From: Hygrophila difformis
Taxonomy: Eukaryota; Streptophyta; Magnoliopsida; Lamiales; Acanthaceae
Assembly (NCBI GenBank): GCA_030278955.1
Contig: JAOANR010000001.1
Location: 41,070,890-41,134,889, forward strand
DNA: 64,000 bases
Direction: 5' to 3'
Below are positions 56,446 to 64,000 of this stretch, piece after piece; within the stretch, counting starts at the first letter, position 1, and each line of letters starts with the position of its first letter. A program made the position numbers and the translations under genes. The notes beneath the pieces are model-generated. The model worked only from the letters and a program-made list of their open reading frames with translations. It did not search any database and had not been told where the DNA came from.

Positions 56446-59266
56446 TGTAACACCCCGGATTTGATAACCCAGGCCGAGGTGTCACCGCCGCATTCCCCTA
56501 GCAAGACACGGCTTCCCGAGCTCGCTAAGGAAACGCAAGGCTTGTGGGTATGTAAAAGATTTAAAACATTTCAAGATATAGTCCGGAAATTTATAATACT
56601 TAGTACGATAGTCGAAATTATCACGTGCGGAAAATAAATAAAGTAAGTGCAGCGGAAAGTAAAATCACGGCCAACATGGCCAAATCCTCGGGTTTAACAG
56701 ACCCGGCAAAAACAGTACGATGCAGAAATTTAAAATGTTCATAAATATTCCCCCCAAGTGCATGCGTATGCGTCACTCGACATACTCTGTAAAAGAAAAA
56801 TGACAACGGTTGTCAGTATAAAAATATACTGAGTAAGTTAATCCCTAACTAACAAATAAAAGGGGTTACAAGTGTTTAAACTAAAGATTTCGCTTATCGT
56901 ACGAGAATTTAAAAAGTACATGATTGATTTGCAGCGGAAAAACATGATTAAAGAACTTAATTTTAAAAGCGGGATGTAAAGCATAATTTAAGATGCATAA
57001 ATTTTAAATACATAAATAAAGACAGGATAAATACGATTAAGCGTAATGAAACACTCACACGAGTCTTTTACTTTTCATCCCGTAAACTAAGAAGAGGACA
57101 CCATACCGGGAGATCACTAACGAGGCAATCTCAACATAGGACCACTAACGAGGCAGTCCAAACAATGGGAGACCACTAACGAGGCAGTCTCAAAGATAGT
57201 AGGACCACTAACGAGGCGATCCAAAAAGATAGTAGGACCACTAACGAGGCGATCCAAAAAGATAGTAGGACCACTAACGAGGCGATCCAAAAAGATAGTA
57301 GGACCACTAACGAGGCGATCCACAGATACAGCGCGCGAGATCACTAACGAGGCAATCTCAGATAGTAAGGAGACCACTAACGAGGCAGTCTCAAAGATAA
57401 TGATAGTATGAAGATCGGCTCAGCCTAGTGAACGGGATTTTTCGAAAGTTCGTATTTCAAAGTTATCAAAGGATCGATATCGCGTTTTCATAGTTCGAGT
57501 TTTCTCAAGTTCGAAAAATCCTATTCGAGGCAGTTTACGCCTTTCTTAATTTAAAATTCGTTTTTCCTCCAAAAATTCTGAAACTTGGCCAGTAACTCAA
57601 AAACACACACACGAACAACTTTCATGTTTTAAGTTTTTGGAAATAAGGTTCCGAAGTGAGTTAAAATTTGAGTTTATCGCAAAGAATAATTTACGTCTTA
57701 AAAACTGTTGTCGTCACAGGTTCGTGTAACGCCGATTAAAAATTCATTTCAAAACCAATCGATGTGAAATTTTTACAGTAACTACACGACACATTAAGGA
57801 ACAACTTTCATGTTTTAAGTTTTTGGAAATAATGAATTCTTGGTACTCAAAAATCGTGTGCAACTCACTGCATACTCATGGCCCTTAAAACGAATTCAAA
57901 ACAGTTTCAAAAACTTGGCCGTTTGACATATCAAATGAACACCAAAATTCGTGAAATTTTATAGGCATAATCTAGACACAATTATCTACAACTTTTGTTT
58001 AGGAATGCAAAGTTAAATCATTCGAAAAATGGGTGAAAAACATGCATCAAGTTGAATGAAGGAATCTGTCACCGATTTGAAACGTTCGGTTTGATACAGA
58101 AAGTTCATGGCGAAAATTGGGATAGCAAAACTTAATGTCAATGGCTGAAATTTGGACACAAGATAGATAAAGGTGTTAGGAACAACTTTTATGTTGAAAA
58201 GTTTTCGGTTTGAATTCCCGAAGGTCGAGTTTTTGGCGAGTCTTTAAAATTGGACGAAAATAGGGTTTTTGAAAACCGATTTTTGTTACAAGCCTATATC
58301 TCGAGATTTAAACAACAAACAACCGCAAAAATTTGTGAGTAAGGTGTTAACTTACTTAGAATGATGTTAGGGTCGCTGGATTGGGTTTCCGGATGTCCTA
58401 GGGTCACGACGAACGGCCAACTTCTCCGATCGCTTTTTGTTCGTTTTCCGACGTGAAATCGTAGTAAGGAAATAATGTTAGAATTCGAGTTTCAGAGATC
58501 TATGGACGAATTGAAACATTGCACAATGGCTTACCAAGAGTCTAGAGGGCAGGGCTTGGTTCCTTTTGCCTCGTCGTCGCCGGAATACTCGCCGGAAAGT
58601 GGATTCGGAGGGATTTTGGACTTGGAGAGAAAATTGAGGGTGGAGGCTGGTATGTTTCTGAAAACTTAGGGTTTGGGACGCCCTATTACCGTCCTATAGC
58701 CTTCCCTAAGGCTGGGATTCGGTTGCCATGGTTAGGGGTATGGTTTTTGGCAAGAAAATCACCATGGAAGGAAAGTTTACACTTTCAGCACCTCTGGCGC
58801 GCTGGTGGCGCGCACCTAAGCTTTTGTCCGCGCGGAGCACGCGTGCCAGGCCTGGCGTCGCGACGCCCTTGGCCGCGCGGTGGCCGCGCGGCGGCGCGCG
58901 GACAGCGCGGGCCGGCCGGACCGGCCGGTTCGGCTCCGCGTGTTCCGTCGGGTCTTCCCTCGCTTTCCCCTATCGGTTTTCTACGTGTTAGCTCGATTCT
59001 CTGGGGCGTCTTCGTTGCGGAATCTTCTCCTTAATCTTGTTACGAGTCCGGCTTATCGCTCGCAACATTTTCGGGTCCTACTTAGCCTAGTCTAAATTGG
59101 TTTCAACATCCCCTATCGTCCTTGTGGTCTAATTCGTGATGTATTTTGTGATTTATTTCGTGACTGAACTTAGAAATTAGTTCTAAGCTGCCTACGTACC
59201 CTGTGAAGGGATCAAGTCATGACGTAGTTCAAAACAATTTGAATTTGTTTTTCCTCGGGTGTTACA
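56446..59266 (-). repeat. E6 3' LTR (left)
   Basis: 2821 bp; plus-strand ends TGTAACACCCCGGATTTG and CCTCGGGTGTTACA. CpG block about 58800-58940. Longer than the E3 LTR partly because of an extra hairpin unit. Confidence 0.93.
57110..57392 (-). repeat. Hairpin array of the E6 3' LTR, 9 units
   Basis: Read on the plus strand as CACTAACGAGGCA or CACTAACGAGGCG cores. Element-sense stem order is GAGAC, GAGAT, four GGAT units, GAGAC, GGAC, GAGAT. The GGAT class is amplified (2 in E3 and E5, 4 here). Confidence 0.92.
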
Positions 59267-59306
59267 TCCTCCCCCCCTTAAGAATACAGTTATGTCCCCA
59301 TAACTG
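59267..59306 (-). promoter_or_regulatory. E6 3' hairpin and polypurine tract
   Basis: Plus strand TCCTCCCCCCCTTAAGAATA next to the LTR, then CAGTTATGTCCCCATAACTG (hairpin, about 59287-59306). Confidence 0.9.
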
Positions 59307-59568
59307 TGGTCGGGTCGTCTTGGAAGAGGGTAGGGTAACGTTGCCTCATGTCGGCTTCCAATTCCCAGGTTGCCGTCTCCGTCTCGTGGTTGGACCACAG
59401 GACCTTGACCAGCTTTACAGTTTTATTCCTTGTCACCCTTTCCTTGTAGTCGAGTATTTGCACCGGGGTTTCTTCATAGGTCAAGTCATCATCCAATTCG
59501 ATTACGTCCGGTTGGAGTACATGCGACGTGTCGGGCACATACTTCTTTAGTTGGGGGTCGTGGAACAC
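59290..59568 (-). CDS. Chromodomain-bearing integrase tail ORF (E6)
   Basis: 92 aa; nearly the same as the E3 copy (NKTVKLVKVLW for NKTVKMVKVLW), chromodomain intact by inspection (TATWELEADMRQRYPTLF). Same relation to the 3' hairpin and PPT as in E3 and E5. Confidence 0.75.
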   Translation of the reverse strand: MFHDPQLKKYVPDTSHVLQPDVIELDDDLTYEETPVQILDYKERVTRNKTVKLVKVLWSNHETETATWELEADMRQRYPTLFQDDPTTVMGT

Positions 59569-60031
59569 ATCGTGGTCACGAGTAAACGGTGGTGGGGTCG
59601 TTAGTTAACATGCCGCTCTCATTTCCCTACGGAATTTCTTAGGGTCCCTAGGTATTTACGTCCCGGGGGTTTCCCGTAGTCCTGCGAAAGGAGGGCGTGA
59701 GGCAATTCCGCCGTCCTTGCCCGGAATAATGCCAGGCGATGCTCCATGTCGACGTATTTCTCTGTCAATGTATGCCCGGGTTCAGTGAGGAGCGTACAGC
59801 GAAAGAGATCGAGCAGAACAGGAAAGATAAAACTCCACCCGGGTCCCGCGCGGTGGCCGCGCGTTGGCGCGCGGGGAGTGCGCGGCAACCCCTGTTCGAA
59901 AAAAATAGGGCTCGCGCTCCGCGCGAGCCACTCCCCCCATTTCTCATCCGAGAACACACCCCCAATTCTCTCTGAATCCGGCGAGTTACCTTCCTTTTTG
60001 CTCGATTTCGACTTCAATTTCACTCATCCAG
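59569..60031 (+). promoter_or_regulatory. Putative promoter and first exon of the E6 antisense gene
   Basis: In the plus sense a CpG-rich block (about 59845-59930, with CGCGCGGTGGCCGCGCG) precedes a pyrimidine-rich leader (CCCCCAATTCTCTCTG) and the splice donor at 60031/60032. No convincing TATA box was seen. Confidence 0.4.
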
Positions 60032-60653
60032 GTACGATTCTACTAAACCCACTTCCTAATTTCAACTTTTATGTTTTGAATGATTCGATTTGTGAAGAGA
60101 TTTAGGAAATTAGGGTTTGTGTACAAAAATTGGGGGTTTATGATTTTTAGGCTTGATTTGTGCAATTTAGCAAGTGTATGTGGCAATTGTTGTTACTCTT
60201 GTTGCCTTGCCTATGTTTATGTTATAATGTGTTTATGTTTTTGGCACATTCTTGTTGAATTCGAATCCTTAGAAAGGCTATGAAGTTACTGGTGCTTGGT
60301 TGCTGTTGGGGTGCGATTATTGGTTTGTTCCCTCGTTGTTTAGTGCTGTAGGATTTGCCGTATTGTTATTAGAATGATTGTTTCGTTCTGTGGGCGATTT
60401 CCGTGTGTTGTTAGTAACTTAGGTTTTGGTTTATTGTGCACATAACGTGTTCGACGAAATGCCACATAGGGTTTAGGCACTAGTTTTAGCATATTCTTTG
60501 TCTAGGTCACCTCCTGGTTGGTCTTAGTAAACGGTAGGATTTGTTGTTCTTACGGTACATTCACGTTGGAACTATATATTAATGCCCTATTCGTATTTTC
60601 GCTTGACTTCTGTGTGGGACTTAGCCTTATAATTGGTGTTTGGTAACTTGCAG
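60032..60653 (+). other. Predicted 622-bp 5' UTR intron of the E6 antisense gene
   Basis: Donor CATCCAG|GTACGATT and acceptor TTGGTAACTTGCAG|GATG on the plus strand; T-rich interior with many stops. Confidence 0.65.
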
Positions 60654-60654
60654 G

Positions 60655-61989
60655 ATGTTGCTCTTTTTGTGGGTCGTTTTGGCGTCTCTCATGTGTCCTC
60701 CGAGGACTAGGAGACGGGTTGCTGATGAGGCTGGCCCCAGTCATGCTGCTCCGGCGATGCCGGATTTCGACGAGAGCGAGTCAGAGGAGGATGAGGCGCA
60801 GAGGGGCCCGCGTCTCAGGGGCCTCCCGGACGAGGTGCGTCCTCACCGGCATGACAGGTTCCGGTTTAGGACGAGGGCTGCCCAGGACTTTTATTTCGAC
60901 GAGCTTCGTCGAAACAGGTCTTACGTCCCTGAGAGAGGCATATATCCTCTTCATATGGGCGATGACAGGGTCAGTGCGGTCTTGGAGTATTTACAGTGGA
61001 CTGGTCTGGCACGTCACCCCGAGGGCGTCGCCTCCGGTTATTTGGCTATGGAGGTTATTGCCAACATCGGCGGTCTCGGGGAGGGTGACGATCTATCCCG
61101 GGTATGGGTCCGTGGTCGCTATCTCGACTTCAGTGCTCGGGCGATCAACGTCTATTTTGGCTTGCCCGACGATGGCGTGTTCCGGCCCCAGCCTGAGGGG
61201 CGCGTTCTTGCTCCTGCGTGGAACACCTTATGCACCCTAGTGCCTCCTGCGTTCGAGCACAGTCATGAGCTTCGTTTGACGTCGATGGACTCCCCTTGGC
61301 GAGAGCTCGCTCAGCTATGGTTCGGGCGTGTCCGGCCGATGTCCCGGAGCCACATTGTCTTGGATCACGTCTACGAGACCATTTGCTTCATCGCGTGGGA
61401 CGGTAGGGTGAATGTAGGGGCTTGCATCGAGGACAACTTGCGGGGTATGCGCAGAGGACGAGGGAGTAGGGTGATTACCCATGTTCACCTCATCTGTGGG
61501 TTGTGCGCGGCACAGGGGATTCGCACTACACCGGAGACAGATCCGTACGACCTCGCACCTGGCCGTTGCTACCGTATTCCGTCTTATGCTGAGCGGCGTA
61601 GCGCCTTACGTCGTGGGGCTCCCCGTGCTGTACTTCGCCCGCATCCTGATGACGGCGGCCTGATCCTCGTTGTACCACCGGAGCAGCCACCCCCTCCTCC
61701 AGTGGTTCCACCTCCTGCTGGGGCACCTCCTGCCGTGGCACCTCAGGGGCAGGAGATGATTCAGATGCTACAGATGATGCAGGAGATGCGGGTCGGTATG
61801 GACGCCGGGTTTGCAGCTGGGCAGGCTCGTTATGACGCCCTTGACGCTAGGTTGGACCTTTATCAGACCCGCATGGACTCGTTTGCTACGAGGCAGGCTC
61901 AGCAGCAGGCCACCATGTCCGACATGTACGCCTATGTGCGACAGATGGACGACTTCATGCGCCGACAGTTCCCGCCTCCCGATCAGTGA
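60655..61989 (+). CDS. Antisense gene of E6: 'putative plant transposon protein'-like, 444 aa
   Basis: Intact third copy. It differs from the E3 protein at few sites (for example ESEEDEAQRGP for ESEEDEVQRGP, and CFIAWDG for CFIARDG). Layout as in E3: MLLFLWVV or MCPPRTRRRV start, acidic patch (about aa 40-50), globular domain with VLEYLQWTGLARHP and YLDFSARAINVYFGL, ITHVHLICGLCAAQGI near aa 280, a linker with repeated Pro, then a Met/Gln-rich coiled coil to the end. The frame extends 15 bases upstream of ATG 60655, but those bases lie in the predicted intron. It runs against element transcription and converges with ORF0. Confidence 0.85.
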   Translation: MLLFLWVVLASLMCPPRTRRRVADEAGPSHAAPAMPDFDESESEEDEAQRGPRLRGLPDEVRPHRHDRFRFRTRAAQDFYFDELRRNRSYVPERGIYPLHMGDDRVSAVLEYLQWTGLARHPEGVASGYLAMEVIANIGGLGEGDDLSRVWVRGRYLDFSARAINVYFGLPDDGVFRPQPEGRVLAPAWNTLCTLVPPAFEHSHELRLTSMDSPWRELAQLWFGRVRPMSRSHIVLDHVYETICFIAWDGRVNVGACIEDNLRGMRRGRGSRVITHVHLICGLCAAQGIRTTPETDPYDLAPGRCYRIPSYAERRSALRRGAPRAVLRPHPDDGGLILVVPPEQPPPPPVVPPPAGAPPAVAPQGQEMIQMLQMMQEMRVGMDAGFAAGQARYDALDARLDLYQTRMDSFATRQAQQQATMSDMYAYVRQMDDFMRRQFPPPDQ

Positions 61990-62544
61990 TGTCTCCCTTT
62001 GGTTTCGTGTTTTCGTTTAGGTTTTGCGTTTAGACGTACCTTGTTTAGGCTCCTCCTTATGAGAACGTTTCTGTTGTCTGGGATTTGTGGTTTATATTTT
62101 CGTTGTGTTATTGCTTAGTTATGTGTTTGACATGTGTTAGTAGTCTACTGCTGTTTAGGAACATGGTTCAATTGTTCTGCCTATTTTAGGGTTTGAGATG
62201 TCCTGGATTTACTGTTACCTTCCTATCGCATCTACATGTGTGTGGGTTGCCCAACAATACTTGCACTGTTGCTTGACTAAACCGCTTCAAGGAACTTAGA
62301 TAAACTAGTGTGATAAGGTATAAGGGGTAGAGTTTATATGTTAAATAAATAGCTGCTTGCAAGGGGAAAATTTTATTGAATGAAGATTAGTCTTTTAATA
62401 GGTATCAATTTATCAGGGTTTTCTTGTAAGGGTTGTTGGAATTTATTTATTTATATGTACCTATTTACGTATTGTATATATTTTATTATTATCTTTATTA
62501 TTATTATTATATTATTTTCATTTTTATGATTATTATTATCATCA

Positions 62545-62564
62545 TTTTTTTTTTTTTTTTTTTT
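62545..62564 (-). repeat. A-rich tract of E6 (T run on the plus strand)
   Basis: 20 T, preceded by a TTA/ATT-rich low-complexity stretch (about 62480-62540) that is longer than in E3 or E5. The interval 61990-62724 has no ORF. Confidence 0.9.
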
Positions 62565-62724
62565 GTAGGTTTCCCTCCTTGATTATGGTAGTTAATTAAC
62601 TAAATAAATTGCATGGAATAAATTTAAATAGGCTTGTATTTTATTACTCAAGAATTTTGGTTTACAAGCATTCGAAATAGAAATAGCAATGGTGCATCAG
62701 TATGGATCCCTAAATCTAGGGTGA

Positions 62725-63102
62725 CTAGGCAGGTATATCCTCGATGGGATCGTCCTCGTCGCTGGATATGTCAATGGGAATGGGCGTCCCCACCGGGCTC
62801 GGGCTCGGAGGGAAGATGTCGGCCTCTAGGCCCAGTAGCTCAGCTGCTAAGTGTCCTATTTGCATCATCAGTTCGTTATCCTTGTTTTGGAGCGCAACCA
62901 CTAGTGTTTGGAGTTCGGCGACTTGGGCCTTGAGTTGGGTTATTTCGTGATGGTCAGCTTCCCTAAGATTTCTCAGATAGTCCACGTTACTCTCTAGATG
63001 CCCCACTCGAGCTTTGAAGTGATTGACATGCTGTTGGGACTCGAGGTATGCATTGGTCAGTTTCATCATCAGGTTGGTCATGTTCGCGTTCGGTTCGGCC
63101 AT
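62725..63102 (-). CDS. ORF0: small coiled-coil protein with acidic tail (E6)
   Basis: 125 aa; by inspection the protein is the same as the E5 copy (MAEPNANMTNLMMKL start, NLREADHHEITQL core, DISSDEDDPIEDIPA tail). It starts about 320 bp after the PBS on the minus strand. Identity at protein level between separately inserted elements points to a common recent source or to constraint. Confidence 0.8.
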   Translation of the reverse strand: MAEPNANMTNLMMKLTNAYLESQQHVNHFKARVGHLESNVDYLRNLREADHHEITQLKAQVAELQTLVVALQNKDNELMMQIGHLAAELLGLEADIFPPSPSPVGTPIPIDISSDEDDPIEDIPA

Positions 63103-63423
63103 CTATTGTCAACAAGGGAGGTTAGAGTTAGATGTTTCTTAGGCAAAGTTAAGATATGCATAAATTTAAATCTATATGCAACATGCAAGTGCAAGTCCCT
63201 TCCCCATAAAAATTTAGTTTAAAATAAATTGCTAAAGGTTGGGCCTCTATAGTGGGCCAAAATTTAATATTTCTTGGGCTAAGATTTGGGCTATGTAAAA
63301 AGGATTATAGATTTTTGGGCTAAAAATAGTACTAGTAGTCAAATAAATAATTTTAAAAGAAATAACACTTGGGCTTAAAAATATTGGTTTAAAATAATAG
63401 TAGTAGCCTTAAAAATTTTCCGG

Positions 63424-63435
63424 GCTCTGATACCA
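63424..63435 (-). promoter_or_regulatory. E6 primer-binding site, initiator tRNA-Met type
   Basis: Minus strand TGGTATCAGAGC, three bases from the right LTR. The leader 63103-63423 has GCCCA motifs and no ORF. Confidence 0.95.
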
Positions 63436-63438
63436 ACT

Positions 63439-64000
63439 TGTAACACCCCGGATTTGATAACCCAGGCCGAGGTGTCACCGCCGCATTCCCCTAGCAAGAC
63501 ACGGCTTCCCGAGCTCGCTAAGGAAACGCAAGGCTTGTGGGTATGTAAAAGATTTAAAACATTTCAAGATATAGTCCGGAAATTTATAATACTTAGTACG
63601 ATAGTCGAAATTATCACGTGCGGAAAATAAATAAAGTAAGTGCAGCGGAAAGTAAAATCACGGCCAACATGGCCAAATCCTCGGGTTTAACAGACCCGGC
63701 AAAAACAGTACGATGCAGAAATTTAAAATGTTCATAAATATTCCCCCCAAGTGCATGCGTATGCGTCACTCGACATACTCTGTAAAAGAAAAATGACAAC
63801 GGTTGTCAGTATAAAAATATACTGAGTAAGTTAATCCCTAACTAACAAATAAAAGGGGTTACAAGTGTTTAAACTATATTTCGCTTATCGTACGAGAATT
63901 TAAAAAGTACATGATTGATTTGCAGCGGAAAAACATGATTAAAGAACTTAATTTTAAAAGCGGGATGTAAAGCATAATTTAAGATGCATAAATTTTAAAT
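63439..64000 (-). repeat. E6 5' LTR (right), truncated by the window end
   Basis: TGTAACACCCCGGATTTG onward, matching 56446 and the following bases closely; only the first 562 bp are visible. Confidence 0.93.

Larger units (their letters stand above)
56446..64000 (-). mobile_element. E6: non-autonomous element, sister of E3 and E5 (right end outside the window)
   Basis: Left (3') LTR 56446-59266, interior 59267-63438, right (5') LTR from 63439. Same cargo as E3 and E5 in reverse orientation. Presumed left TSD is caaac (56441-56445), inside the E7 LTR fragment; the right copy is not visible. Confidence 0.92.

Noticed and set aside
1..64000. Host protein-coding gene, rRNA or tRNA gene
   Set aside because: No candidate was found outside retroelement sequence; the remaining non-element stretches are short and AT-rich.

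Overview
This window is plant nuclear DNA, probably from a eudicot; the species cannot be told from it. I find no ordinary host gene, rRNA gene or tRNA gene. Nearly everything is nested LTR retrotransposons of the Ty3/gypsy superfamily. Evidence includes Athila-type and chromodomain-bearing (Tekay/Del-type) polyproteins, primer-binding sites complementary to tRNA-Asp and initiator tRNA-Met, 5-bp target-site duplications (TSDs) and paired LTRs of 2.6-2.8 kb.

Layout, with my own labels. E1 (1-~12190, minus strand) is an Athila-like element with one uninterrupted 1994-codon gag-pol. Its flanks are rich in hairpins built on GTCGCGGA. E2 (~12190-27923, plus strand) is a decayed chromovirus: its pol ends at 15488 and its own 3' LTR lies at 25413-27923. 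E2 is split by E3 (15528-25262, TSD ggaag). R (~28040-28571) is an old gypsy gag-protease relic. H (from ~28579, minus strand) is an LTR element that starts with TGAT and inserted into R. H is interrupted by three insertions. E4 (32549-44284, minus strand, TSD aatat) is a broken chromovirus with a 759-bp Mutator-like MITE in its left LTR. E5 (46284-55912, plus strand, TSD atcaa) is a sister of E3. E7 (56317-56445) is an E4-type LTR fragment, itself interrupted by E6 (56446 to past the window end, minus strand), a third sister.

E3, E5 and E6 are the most interesting content. They are about 9.7 kb each, have 2.75-2.82 kb LTRs and a ~4.1-kb interior, and carry no gag, protease, reverse transcriptase, RNase H or integrase core. 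Each keeps the same cargo in the same order: (1) an initiator-Met PBS; (2) a small sense-strand coiled-coil ORF ('ORF0', 125-132 aa) with an acidic, SUMO-interaction-like tail; (3) an A-rich tract; (4) an antisense 444-aa gene that appears to have a 622-bp intron in its 5' UTR; (5) a ~92-codon sense ORF containing the integrase-tail chromodomain; (6) a hairpin and polypurine tract (PPT). ORF0 also lies between PBS and gag in E4, so it belongs to the autonomous lineage as well. The antisense protein resembles the 'putative plant transposon protein' family.

The LTRs hold several unexplained structures: a 7-9 copy array of short hairpins with a constant loop (TGCCTCGTTAGTG) and covarying stems; a CpG-rich hairpin block; and a ~189-bp periodic module shared by three LTR families. 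Comparing 3' ends suggests that the E3/E5/E6 family arose when plus-strand priming moved from a distal to a proximal hairpin-PPT module, which turned ancestral 3' UTR into new LTR. By eye, LTR divergence is lowest in E3, then E5, then E4. All divergence counts are visual and approximate.
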